Origin: Streptomyces flaveolus | GTDB lineage: Bacteria; Actinomycetota; Actinomycetes; Streptomycetales; Streptomycetaceae | Direction: 5' to 3' | Length of the DNA: 64,000 nt | Assembly: GCF_014648815.1 (NCBI RefSeq) | Contig: NZ_BMRV01000010.1 | Coordinates: forward strand, 124,001-188,000 | Shown: positions 1 through 8,138 of the stretch, piece after piece | Layout: the number at the start of each line of letters is the position of its first letter | Position numbering within the stretch: the first letter of the stretch is position 1 | Made by a program: the position numbers and the translations under genes | The notes under the pieces: generated by a model | Databases searched by the model: none | What the model was told of the DNA's origin: nothing | Seen by the model: the letters and a program-made list of their open reading frames with translations, nothing else

Positions 1-133
1 CCCGGCCGCACGGGCCACGACCGCGGACGGGCGCCTCCCGCGCCTCCCGGCACCTGACGATCCGTCCTCTCCCTTTTCCTCTTCCGCCGCGGCCGCGCAG
101 GCCGCCGCCGCGGCGTGCCTGCCGGAGGCCCGT

Positions 134-2500
134 GTGAAACGTTCACGTACCCGTCCCCGATCCCGTTCCCGCTCGCAGTCCCGGGCGCTGCGTCTGCGCG
201 CGCTGGTCGCCCTGGCCGTGATGGCCGCCGCGGTGGCCATCACCGTCACCCTGCCGGTCCGCCTCGGACTCGACCTGCGCGGCGGCACCCAGATCGTGCT
301 GGAGACCAGATCCACGTCCACCACCAAGGCCGGCCGCGAGGCCACCGACCGCACCGTGGAGGTGCTGCGCGGCCGGATCGACGCGCTGGGCGTCGCCGAG
401 CCGACCATCGTCCGCTCGGGCGAGAACCGCGTCGTCGTCGAGCTCCCGGGGGTGCAGGACCCGAAGGAGGCGGCCGACGTGCTGGGCCGCACCGCGCAGC
501 TCACCGTCCACCCGGTGCTCGGCACCGCCGAGACACCGGCCGCCCCGGCCGGGCAGCCGGCCGACGCGTCGAAGGAGCGCGTCCTGCCGGACGAGTCCGG
601 CCAGTCGCTGCGGCTGGCGGCGGCCGCCCTGACCGGTCAGGACGTCAAGGGCGCCGATGCCCGGTTCGACCAGCAGAACGGCGCCGGCTGGCACGTCACC
701 GTGGACTTCAAGGACAAGGGCAGCGACCAGTGGGCCCGGGTGACCGGCGAGGCCGCCTGTCACCCGGCCGGGGACCCGCAGCGCCGGGTCGCCATCGTGC
801 TCGACGACAAGATCATCTCCTCGCCGCAGGTCGACCCCTCGGTGGCCTGCAAGGCCGGCATCTCCGGCGGCTCGACACAGATCACCGGCTCCTTCGACGA
901 CGCCGAGGCCCGCGAACTGGCCCTGCTCGTCAAGGGCGGCGCCCTGCCCGTGCCGGTGGAGACCGTGGAGCAGCGCACCATCGGCGCCACCCTGGGCGAC
1001 GAGGCCATCTCGGCCGGCGCCTGGGCCGCCGTCATCGGCACCGCGCTGACCGCGCTGTTCATCATCGTCGTCTACCGGCTGATGGGCGCCCTCGCCACCG
1101 TCGCCCTGCTCTGCTACGGCGTCATCTCCTACGCCGCCCTGGCCGCGGTCGGCGCGACGCTGACCCTGCCGGGCCTGGCCGGTTTCGTCCTGGCGATCGG
1201 CATGGCGGTGGACGCCAACGTCCTGGTGTTCGAACGGGCGCGGGAGGAACAGGCCCTGCGCACCCGGCCCAGTACGCGTTCGGCGCTGACGACCGGTTTC
1301 CGCAGCGCCTTCAGCGCGATCGCCGACTCCAACATCACCACGCTGATCGCCGCCGCACTGCTGTTCTTCCTGGCCTCCGGCCCGGTGAAGGGCTTCGGCG
1401 TCACCCTGGGCATCGGTGTCCTCGCCTCCATGGTCAGCGCCCTGGTGATCACCCGGGTGCTCGCCGAGTTCGCCGCGAGCCGCCCTTCGGTCTTCCGCCG
1501 CCCGCGGATCACCGGCATCTCCACCACCGGCCCGGTCCGCGACGCCCTGCTGCGCCGCGACCCCTTCCTGATGCGCCGGCCGCGCCGCTGGCTGGCCGCC
1601 TCCGGCATCGTCCTGGTGCTGGCCGGCTCGGGCATCGTGGCCCGCGGCCTCGACTTCGGCATCGAGTTCACCGGCGGACGGCTCATCGAGTACTCCACGG
1701 CGACCGAGGTCGACCCCGACCGGGCCCGCACCGCGCTCGCCGACGCGGGCTTCCCGCGCGCGGTCGTGCAGTCCTCCGGCGACCACGGCCTCACGGTGCG
1801 CACCGAGCAGCTGACCGACGCGGAGGCGGACACCGTCACCCGGACCGTCGGCGAGCTCGGCGGCGAGACGGAGAAGCTCCGCGACGAGCTGATCGGCCCC
1901 AGCCTGGGCGAGGAGCTGCGCCGGGACGCCCTCATCGCCCTCGGCCTGGCCCTCGGCGCCCAGCTGCTGTACCTGGCCGCCCGCTTCCGGTGGCTGTTCG
2001 GCACCGCGGCCGTGGGGGCGCTGGCGCACGACGTGATCATCCTGGTCGGGGTGTTCGCCTGGCTCGGCAAGCCCATCGACGGGGTGTTCCTGGCGGCGCT
2101 GCTGACCGTCATCGGCTACTCGGTCAACGACTCGGTGGTCCTGTTCGACCGGATCCGGGAGCTGCTCGGGAAGGACCGCGCAACGCCGTTCGACCGGCTC
2201 ACCAACCGGGCGATCCTGCAGACGCTGCCGCGCACGGTCAACACCGGCATGGGCGCGGTGCTGATCCTCGCCTCGCTGGCGGTGCTCGCCCAGGACTCGC
2301 TCACCGACTTCGCCGTCGCCCTGCTGATCGGTGTGGTGGTCGGCACCTACTCGTCGGTGTTCACCGCCGCCCCGCTCGCCGTCGAGCTGCACGGCCGCGA
2401 CGCCGGGCGGCGCGCCTCGCGCCGCACGGGCGGGAAACCGGCGGCGCGGCAGCGGTCGCCGGAGCGCGCGTCCAGGGAGGTGTCGCAGGAGGTCCCGTAG
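134..2500 (+). CDS. secDF: SecDF, fused protein-export membrane subunit
   Basis: Accessory subunit of the Sec translocon that uses the proton-motive force to help pull exported proteins across the membrane. It is 788 aa, with SecD and SecF in one chain. The SecD half carries LGLDLRGGT (residues 45-52), a periplasmic-type P1 region and the membrane signature GMAVDANVLVFERAREE (about 355-371). The SecF half starts near residue 480, with FGIEFTGG near 508 and GYSVNDSVVLFDRIRE near 660. The start is the GTG at 134, with GGAGG at 124-128. An N-terminal Arg/Ser-rich stretch precedes the first membrane segment. Streptomycetes also carry separate secD and secF genes, so this is probably a second copy; that is family knowledge and not visible here. 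It converges with the GntR gene. Confidence 0.95.
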   Translation: MKRSRTRPRSRSRSQSRALRLRALVALAVMAAAVAITVTLPVRLGLDLRGGTQIVLETRSTSTTKAGREATDRTVEVLRGRIDALGVAEPTIVRSGENRVVVELPGVQDPKEAADVLGRTAQLTVHPVLGTAETPAAPAGQPADASKERVLPDESGQSLRLAAAALTGQDVKGADARFDQQNGAGWHVTVDFKDKGSDQWARVTGEAACHPAGDPQRRVAIVLDDKIISSPQVDPSVACKAGISGGSTQITGSFDDAEARELALLVKGGALPVPVETVEQRTIGATLGDEAISAGAWAAVIGTALTALFIIVVYRLMGALATVALLCYGVISYAALAAVGATLTLPGLAGFVLAIGMAVDANVLVFERAREEQALRTRPSTRSALTTGFRSAFSAIADSNITTLIAAALLFFLASGPVKGFGVTLGIGVLASMVSALVITRVLAEFAASRPSVFRRPRITGISTTGPVRDALLRRDPFLMRRPRRWLAASGIVLVLAGSGIVARGLDFGIEFTGGRLIEYSTATEVDPDRARTALADAGFPRAVVQSSGDHGLTVRTEQLTDAEADTVTRTVGELGGETEKLRDELIGPSLGEELRRDALIALGLALGAQLLYLAARFRWLFGTAAVGALAHDVIILVGVFAWLGKPIDGVFLAALLTVIGYSVNDSVVLFDRIRELLGKDRATPFDRLTNRAILQTLPRTVNTGMGAVLILASLAVLAQDSLTDFAVALLIGVVVGTYSSVFTAAPLAVELHGRDAGRRASRRTGGKPAARQRSPERASREVSQEVP

Positions 2501-2535
2501 CGGGCCCCGGAAGGACGCGGGGTGGCCCCGGCCCG

Positions 2536-3351
2536 TCAGCCGGCGGCGTAGTGCTCCGCCACCAGGGCCCGCACCACGTCCTGGTCGCCGGCGATCAGCG
2601 CGTCCAGCAGGGCCGTGTGCTCGTGCGCGTCGGCGATCAGGCCGGCCCGTCCCCGCGTCGCGGGGACGCCGGCCGGCGGCCACTGCGCGCGGCGGTGCAG
2701 GTCGCCGGCGATCCGGACGAGCTGGTCGTTGCCGGCGAGTGCGAGCACCTCGCGGTGGAAGACACGGTCGGCCTCCGCGTAGGTCACCGGGCAGCCGGAG
2801 GACGCGGCCCGGACGGTGGCCTCGGCGACGGGGCGCAGCCGGGCCCAGCGCTCGGCGGGCACCGTGCGGGCCAGCCGCAGCAGCACCGGCACCTCGATCA
2901 GGGCCCGGACCTCCGCGAGCTCGGCCAGTTCCCGGGCGCCCCGCTCGACGACGCGGAAGCCGCGGTTGGGGACGACCTCGACGGCGCCCTCCAGGGCGAG
3001 CTGCTGCATCGCCTCGCGCACGGGGGTGGCGGAGACTCCGAAGCGTTCGCCGAGCACGGGCGCCGAGTAGACCTCGCCGGGGCGCAGCTCGCCGGCGACC
3101 AGCGCGGTGCGCAGGGCGTCGAGGACCTGCCCGCGCACGGAGGAGCGCTGCACGAGGGCGCGGGGACCGCCGAGCGGGAGTTCGCCGTGCGTGTGCTCGC
3201 CGCGCGCGGTCCCGGACGGGTCGGGCGCACCGTCCCGGTCCCGGGTGCGGTCCCGGTCCGCGGCACCGGGCTGGGCCGGTACCCGGATCCGCTCGGCTGC
3301 GCCCGGGCGCGGGCCGTCCGTCCCGGCGGAGCCCTGCGTGCTCTGCTTCAC
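2536..3351 (-). CDS. GntR family transcriptional regulator, FCD (FadR-like) type
   Basis: DNA-binding regulator, probably metabolite-responsive, 271 aa. A winged helix-turn-helix lies at about residues 70-135 and includes LGERFGVSATPVREAMQQ. It is followed by an all-helical FCD ligand domain with the usual acidic and His residues (EADRVFHREVLALAGN, DAHEHTALLDAL). I take the GTG at 3351 because GGAGGAGG lies a few bases upstream on the coding strand. An in-frame start at 3417 would add 22 residues without a good ribosome site. The first ~60 residues are low-complexity and rich in Arg, Asp and Pro. The effector and target are unknown. It is divergent from the iron-reductase gene, but the iron box sits next to the other gene. 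Confidence 0.85.
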   Translation of the reverse strand: MKQSTQGSAGTDGPRPGAAERIRVPAQPGAADRDRTRDRDGAPDPSGTARGEHTHGELPLGGPRALVQRSSVRGQVLDALRTALVAGELRPGEVYSAPVLGERFGVSATPVREAMQQLALEGAVEVVPNRGFRVVERGARELAELAEVRALIEVPVLLRLARTVPAERWARLRPVAEATVRAASSGCPVTYAEADRVFHREVLALAGNDQLVRIAGDLHRRAQWPPAGVPATRGRAGLIADAHEHTALLDALIAGDQDVVRALVAEHYAAG

Positions 3352-3464
3352 GGGGTCCTCCTCCAGGACGTATCGGTACTTGGGGTCATTACGGCGGGTT
3401 GGTGTCCGGTCCGTCAAGCACGATAAGCGCTCGACCCGTCTGTTCCCCCATCGAGGATCTTGGG

Positions 3465-3483
3465 TAAGGTAAGGCTTACCTCA
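3465..3483 (+). promoter_or_regulatory. Iron box (DmdR/IdeR-type operator)
   Basis: The 19-mer TAAGGTAAGGCTTACCTCA is an imperfect palindrome agreeing at about 15 of 19 positions with the actinobacterial iron-box consensus TTAGGTTAGGCTCACCTAA. It lies 37 bp upstream of the FhuF-like gene, where DtxR-family repressors (DmdR1 in Streptomyces) bind. The expected effect is repression when iron is plentiful. The match is seen directly; binding is inferred. Confidence 0.8.
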
Positions 3484-3520
3484 AGCAATCCGTTGCCCTG
3501 ATGTGGATCGGTGGTCCCGC

Positions 3521-4366
3521 ATGCCTGTCTCCCACCCGGCCGTCGCGGACTCCTACGCGCGTCTGTCCGAGGTCCTGCCGGGACTGGGCGTCACCGTGCC
3601 GGGCGCCGGGGAGGAGCTGCCCGGCGGGGGCGGCTGGGTCGCCGCCTCCTCGCTCGCGGCCGGCGGGGCGGAGCTGGAGGCCTTCCTCGCCTGGGACGAC
3701 GCCCAGGTGGTGCGGGACTACGGGCAGCGGGCCCGGCCCGACGTGATCGCGAGCTTCGGTCTGCACCGGTACGCCTGGCCGGCCTGCCTGCTGATCACGG
3801 TGCCGTGGTTCCTGCACCGCAAGGTGCCCCGCTACCCGGCCGCGCACGTCGCCTACGACCGCACCGCCGCGGGACTGCCGCTGGGCCGCATGGCCGCGCG
3901 GCCCGCCGGCTTCGCCTGCCTGCCCGGCGATCCCGCCGCCGCGCTGCCCGGCGCCCGGGTGGTCGCCGACGAGGAGGCGCTGCGGGCCGAGGTGCGGGCC
4001 GCGGTCGCCGAGCACCTGGAACCGGTGCTGGCGGGGTTCGGGCCGCGCATGCGCCGGCGCGGACGGGCCCTGTGGGGCATGGCGACGGACGAGGTCGTGG
4101 AGGGGCTGTGGTACGTCGCCCATCTGTTCGGCGAGCAGGAGCGGGCGCGGCAGGAGCTGGAGCTGCTGCTGCCGGGGGCGACCAGGCCGTACGTCGGCAA
4201 GGCGGCGTTCCGGGAGCTGACCGGGCCGGACGGCGAGCCGCTGCACACCCGGGACCGGGCGAGCTGCTGCATGTTCTACACGCTGCGTCCCGAGGACACG
4301 TGCGCCACCTGCCCACGCACCTGCGACGCGGACCGCGTCAACAAGCTGCTCGCCACCGCCGGTTGA
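3521..4366 (+). CDS. FhuF-like (2Fe-2S) ferric-siderophore reductase
   Basis: 281-aa cytoplasmic protein expected to reduce ferric iron bound to imported siderophores. The diagnostic part is the C-terminus, with a CCMFYTL motif near residue 248 followed by CATCPRTC. This gives the C-C-x10-C-x2-C cysteine set that holds the 2Fe-2S cluster in FhuF/FchR proteins. The middle contains a Trp/His-rich region (WPACLLITVPWFLHRK). I chose ATG 3521, with GGTGG at 3510-3514. A GTG at 3503 would add six residues but has no ribosome site. The iron box just upstream fits a role under iron starvation. No siderophore biosynthesis or uptake genes are adjacent, so it appears to be a stand-alone iron-regulated gene. 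Confidence 0.85.
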   Translation: MPVSHPAVADSYARLSEVLPGLGVTVPGAGEELPGGGGWVAASSLAAGGAELEAFLAWDDAQVVRDYGQRARPDVIASFGLHRYAWPACLLITVPWFLHRKVPRYPAAHVAYDRTAAGLPLGRMAARPAGFACLPGDPAAALPGARVVADEEALRAEVRAAVAEHLEPVLAGFGPRMRRRGRALWGMATDEVVEGLWYVAHLFGEQERARQELELLLPGATRPYVGKAAFRELTGPDGEPLHTRDRASCCMFYTLRPEDTCATCPRTCDADRVNKLLATAG

Positions 4367-4670
4367 GCCACCCGCCGGTTCGTCCGCCCGGCGGCGCCCG
4401 CTAAGATCATCCGGGACGGGATCACGCGACGCCCGCACGCTGTTTCACACATTCCCCACGTGTCGCGGGAACTTTCCGCGGAACCACCCGTACGGGTATT
4501 CTTATTCGAACTCAACTCCCGTCCCTCATGCGGCAGTTCGAGCAGATCGCCGTCCCCGGGCACCCCCCTCACTCCCTTGGCGGCCTCTTGCCCCGAAACC
4601 CCCTGAGGGCTGCCGGGTTTGGGCCACCATGGCGGGCGTTACGCCCTATCCCAAGGCAAGGGACCCCCAG
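4367..4670. other. Intergenic region, 304 bp, with probable promoter for the DUF2637 gene
   Basis: I see no convincing gene here. An AT-richer patch (about 4488-4515, GTATTCTTATTCGAAC) stands out from the surrounding GC-rich DNA and is the likely promoter zone for the downstream gene. The short minus-strand frame over this region has no coding character that I can defend. Confidence 0.4.
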
Positions 4671-5723
4671 ATGAGATTGACCGACATATCGCTGAACTGG
4701 CTGCTTCCGGGCGCCGTACTGCTCCTGGGCATGCTGGCGGCGGTGGCGGTGCTCGCGCGCGGAAAGCGATCCTCGGGGAAGGACGCGGGCGCGGACGACT
4801 CGTGGGAGCGTGCCGAGGAGCGCCGCAGGCGCAAGGAAGCCCTCTACGGCACCTTCTCCTACGTGCTGCTCTTCTGCTGTGCCGCGGTCGCCGCGGCCCT
4901 CTCGTTCCACGGACTGGTCGGCTTCGGCGAGCAGAACCTCGGCCTGAGCGACGGCTGGCAATACCTGGTCCCGTTCGGGCTCGACGGGGCCGCGATGTTC
5001 TGCTCCGTGCTCGCGGTGCGTGAGGCCAGCCACGGTGACGCGGCGCTCGGTTCCCGGATACTCGTGTGGACGTTCGCGTTCGCGGCCGCCTGGTTCAACT
5101 GGGTGCACGCACCCCGGGGCATCGGCCACGCGGGCGCCCCGCACTTCTTCGCGGGCATGTCCCTGTCGGCCGCGGTGCTGTTCGACCGGGCCCTGAAGCA
5201 GACCCGCCGGGCCGCACTGCGCGAGCAGGGCCTGGTGCCGCGTCCGCTGCCGCAGATCCGCATGGTCCGCTGGCTGCGGGCCCCCCGGGAGACCTACCGC
5301 GCCTGGTCGCTGATGCTCCTGGAGGGTGTGCGCAGCCTCGACGAGGCGGTCGAGGAGGTGCGCGACGACAAGCGCCAGAAGGAGGAGACCCGCCAGCGCC
5401 GTCGCGAGCAGGAGCGCCTGGAGCGGGCCCAGTTGAAGGCGATCAGCCGGGGTCACGGCGGCCGGGGCTTCCCCGGCCGCGGCGGCCGGCAGGTCGAGGT
5501 GGACGTGCAGCAGGTGGAGCGCGGTTCGGACCGGGCCGCCGCGGAGCCTGCCATATCCACCCCGGAGCAGCTGCCCGTACGCCAGCTTCCCTCACTGCAG
5601 CCCGTGCGCAGCGGAGCTGACCAGCGCACCGTCGACCTCACCGCGGAGGACGACACCCAGGCCCTGCCGCGCCTGGACTCCCTGGAGCGCAAGCTCAAGG
5701 ACCTGGAGCAGCAGTTCGGCTAG
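4671..5723 (+). CDS. DUF2637 membrane protein (SpdB-like)
   Basis: 350-aa membrane protein of the DUF2637 family common in streptomycetes; some relatives are plasmid spread (SpdB-like) proteins, but chromosomal ones have no proven role. About four membrane segments are visible: residues 8-28, 60-85, 97-118 and 128-147, the last containing AAWFNWVHAP. A long charged cytoplasmic tail follows (EEVRDDKRQKEETRQRRREQ), predicted to form a coiled coil. The tail ends in LDSLERKLKDLEQQFG, a second short coiled coil that suggests oligomerisation. The start is ATG 4671, with AAGGGAC upstream; an in-frame ATG at 4629 is less well placed. It stands alone and converges on the ATPase gene across a strong hairpin. 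Confidence 0.8.
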   Translation: MRLTDISLNWLLPGAVLLLGMLAAVAVLARGKRSSGKDAGADDSWERAEERRRRKEALYGTFSYVLLFCCAAVAAALSFHGLVGFGEQNLGLSDGWQYLVPFGLDGAAMFCSVLAVREASHGDAALGSRILVWTFAFAAAWFNWVHAPRGIGHAGAPHFFAGMSLSAAVLFDRALKQTRRAALREQGLVPRPLPQIRMVRWLRAPRETYRAWSLMLLEGVRSLDEAVEEVRDDKRQKEETRQRRREQERLERAQLKAISRGHGGRGFPGRGGRQVEVDVQQVERGSDRAAAEPAISTPEQLPVRQLPSLQPVRSGADQRTVDLTAEDDTQALPRLDSLERKLKDLEQQFG

Positions 5724-5753
5724 GACGGCACGGCGGGAACGGCCCGCCCGCAC

Positions 5754-5793
5754 CGCCGAAGGGGCGTGACCCGCGTGTCACGCCCCTTCGGCG
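5754..5793. terminator. Bidirectional terminator hairpin between convergent genes
   Basis: Perfect 17-bp inverted repeat (5754-5770 against 5777-5793) with a 6-nt loop. It lies between the stop of the DUF2637 gene and the stop of the convergent ATPase gene, abutting the latter. There is no long U-tract, as is usual for Streptomyces terminators. Confidence 0.85.
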
Positions 5794-5794
5794 T

Positions 5795-6193
5795 TCACGC
5801 GGCCCCGGCACCCAGCTCGAACCAGACCGACTTGCCCACGTCGTGCGACCGCACGCCCCAGGCGTCCGCCAGGGACTGCACCAGGACCAGGCCCCTGCCG
5901 TGGGTGCTCTCGTCCGGTTCCGGGGCGCGCTGCCGGGGCAGCCGGGCGACGCGGTCCCGTACCTCCACCCGCAGCCCGCGCTCCGAGACCGTGGCGGTCA
6001 GCTCGGCGTCGTCGTCGGTGTGGACGAGCGCGTTGGTGACGAGCTCGCTGGTGAGCAGTTCCGCGATCTCCGACCGTTCCGGTTTGCCCCAGTGCCGCAG
6101 CAGCTCGCGCAGCGCCCGGCGGGCCTCGGGCACCGCCCGCAGATCCGCCCGGCCCAGTCTGCGCCGAAGCTGTGGCACCGCCTGCCTCTCCAT
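5795..6193 (-). CDS. Anti-sigma-type ATP-binding protein (RsbW/SpoIIAB-like HATPase)
   Basis: Small, 132-aa serine-kinase-type ATPase of the family that includes RsbW. Streptomyces encode dozens of these, often acting on sigma factors or anti-anti-sigma proteins. The GHKL fold is visible, with an N-box SELVTNALVHT (about 49-59), a G1-type EVRDRV and a G2-type GRGLVLVQSLADAWG (about 100-114). It has the bare catalytic domain only, with no partner sigma or STAS gene nearby, so its target cannot be named. The ATG at 6193 gives a family-typical length. Confidence 0.85.
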   Translation of the reverse strand: MERQAVPQLRRRLGRADLRAVPEARRALRELLRHWGKPERSEIAELLTSELVTNALVHTDDDAELTATVSERGLRVEVRDRVARLPRQRAPEPDESTHGRGLVLVQSLADAWGVRSHDVGKSVWFELGAGAA

Positions 6194-6368
6194 GTCCCCC
6201 GTCCGCGTGCCGATGTCGGTTCCCTTCTACTCCTCGAACACGTTCACGGGGGAATCCTTGCCCGATAGGACCCCGGGCAGTCATGTCGAATGGTCAACCA
6301 ACGCCCGTTCGGCCACACGGGCGGTCGAACCGGCCGAATTCCGCCCCGGCACGGGGGCGGCGCCGCGG

Positions 6369-8111
6369 CTACGGCCGCGGCACGTTGCGCAGGTTCGACC
6401 GGGCCATCTGGAGCATCCGGCCCACCCCGCCGTCCAGGACGATCTTCGAGGCGGACAGGGCGAAGCCGGTGACCATGTCGGCGCTGATCTTCGGCGGGAT
6501 GGACAGGGCGTTGGGGTCGGTGACGACGTCGACCAGGGCCGGCCCCTTGTGCTTGAAGGCCGCCTTCAGCGCCCCGGCCAGCTCCTTCGGCTTCTCCACC
6601 CGCACCCCGAAGGCACCGCAGGCCTCGGCGACGGCGGCGAAGTCGGGGTTGCGGTTGGCCACGCCGTGCGAGGGCAGGCCCGCCACCAGCATCTCCAGCT
6701 CGACCATGCCGAGGGAGGAGTTGTTGAACAGGACGACCTTCACCGGCAGGTCCTGCTGGACGAGGGTGAGGAAGTCGCCCATCAGCATGGTGAACCCGCC
6801 GTCGCCGGACATCGAGACGACCTGCCGGCGCCGGTCGGGGAGCTGGGCGCCGATGGCCATAGGCAGCGCGTTGGCCATCGAGCCGTGCGAGAAGGAACCG
6901 ATGATGCGGCGACGGCCGTTGGGCGTGATGTAGCGGGCCGCCCAGACGTTGCACATGCCGGTGTCGACGGTGAACACCGCGTCGTCGTCGGCGACTTCGT
7001 CCAGCACGGCGGCGACGTACTCGGGATGGATCGGCACGTGCTTGTCGACCTTGCGGGTGTACGCCTTGACGACGCCCTCCAGCGCGTCCGCGTGCTTCTT
7101 CAGCATCCGGTCGAGGAAGCGGCGGCTCTTCTTCTCCTTCACCCGGGGGATCAGGCAGCGCAGGGTCTCCCTCGCGTCGCCCCACACCGCGAGGTCCAGC
7201 TTGGACCGCCGGCCGAGGTTCTCGGGCCGGACGTCGATCTGGGCGATCCGCACGTCGTCGGGCAGGAAGGCGTTGTACGGGAAGTCGGTGCCGAGCAGGA
7301 TCAGCAGGTCGCACTCGTGGGTGGCCTCGTAGGCGGCGCCGTAGCCGAGCAGTCCGCTCATGCCGACGTCGTAGGGGTTGTCGTACTGGATCCACTCCTT
7401 GCCGCGCAGCGCGTGGCCCACCGGCGACTTGATCTTCCCGGCGAACTCCATGACCTCGGCGTGCGCGCCGGCCGTGCCGCTGCCGCAGAACAGGGTGACC
7501 TTGTCGGCGTCGTCGATCAGCCGCACCAGCCGGTCGATCTCCTCGTCGCCGGGGCGGACGGTCGGCCGGGAGGTGACCAGGGCGGTCTCGGCGGCCTTCT
7601 CCGGGGCGGGCTGTCCGGCGATGTCGCCGGGCAGGGAGACCACGCTGACGCCGGAGCGGCCGATCGCGTGCTGGACGGCGGTGTTGAGCAGCCGGGGCAT
7701 CTGCTGGGGACTGGAGATCAGCTCGCAGTAGTGGCTGCACTCGCGGAACAGCTGTTCGGGGTGGGTCTCCTGGAAGTAGCCGAGGCCGATCTCGCTGGAC
7801 GGGATCTGCGAGGCGAGGGCGAGGACCGGGGCCATGGAGCGGTGGGCGTCGTACAGCCCGTTGATGAGGTGGAGGTTGCCGGGGCCGCAGGAGCCGGCGC
7901 AGGCGGTCAGCTTCCCGGTGATCTGGGCCTCCGCGCCGGCGGCGAAGGCGGCGGTCTCCTCGTGCCGCACGTGCACCCAGTCGATGCCGGAGTGGCGGCG
8001 CACCGCGTCCACGATCGGGTTGAGGCTGTCGCCCACGACTCCGTAGAGGCGTTTCACTCCGGCACGGGTGAGGATGTCGACGAACTGTTCCGCGACGTTC
8101 TGTTTGGCCAT
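6369..8111 (-). CDS. poxB: Pyruvate oxidase/dehydrogenase-type thiamine-diphosphate enzyme (PoxB-like)
   Basis: 580 aa, close in length to E. coli PoxB (572 aa), which decarboxylates pyruvate oxidatively to acetate and passes electrons to the quinone pool. The three acetolactate-synthase-fold domains are visible. The N-terminal pyrimidine domain has the catalytic Glu in RHEETAAFAA (about 50-59), the middle domain contains LILLGTDFPYNAF, and the C-terminal diphosphate domain has SGDGGFTMLMGDF followed by VVLFNNSSLG (about 432-460). It follows the PP2C-like gene by 27 bp on the same strand, so co-transcription is likely. The start ATG lacks a strong ribosome site. Substrate is inferred from the family; related enzymes include acetolactate synthase and sulfoacetaldehyde acetyltransferase, but local motifs fit PoxB best. 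Confidence 0.85.
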   Translation of the reverse strand: MAKQNVAEQFVDILTRAGVKRLYGVVGDSLNPIVDAVRRHSGIDWVHVRHEETAAFAAGAEAQITGKLTACAGSCGPGNLHLINGLYDAHRSMAPVLALASQIPSSEIGLGYFQETHPEQLFRECSHYCELISSPQQMPRLLNTAVQHAIGRSGVSVVSLPGDIAGQPAPEKAAETALVTSRPTVRPGDEEIDRLVRLIDDADKVTLFCGSGTAGAHAEVMEFAGKIKSPVGHALRGKEWIQYDNPYDVGMSGLLGYGAAYEATHECDLLILLGTDFPYNAFLPDDVRIAQIDVRPENLGRRSKLDLAVWGDARETLRCLIPRVKEKKSRRFLDRMLKKHADALEGVVKAYTRKVDKHVPIHPEYVAAVLDEVADDDAVFTVDTGMCNVWAARYITPNGRRRIIGSFSHGSMANALPMAIGAQLPDRRRQVVSMSGDGGFTMLMGDFLTLVQQDLPVKVVLFNNSSLGMVELEMLVAGLPSHGVANRNPDFAAVAEACGAFGVRVEKPKELAGALKAAFKHKGPALVDVVTDPNALSIPPKISADMVTGFALSASKIVLDGGVGRMLQMARSNLRNVPRP

Positions 8112-8138
8112 GGGTCCATGGAGGCACAGGGCGCGGCG

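Noticed and set aside
115..3426. Long plus-strand frame across secDF and the GntR gene
   Set aside because: It runs in a different frame through a certain secDF gene and is composed of Arg/Pro/Gly-rich low-complexity sequence.
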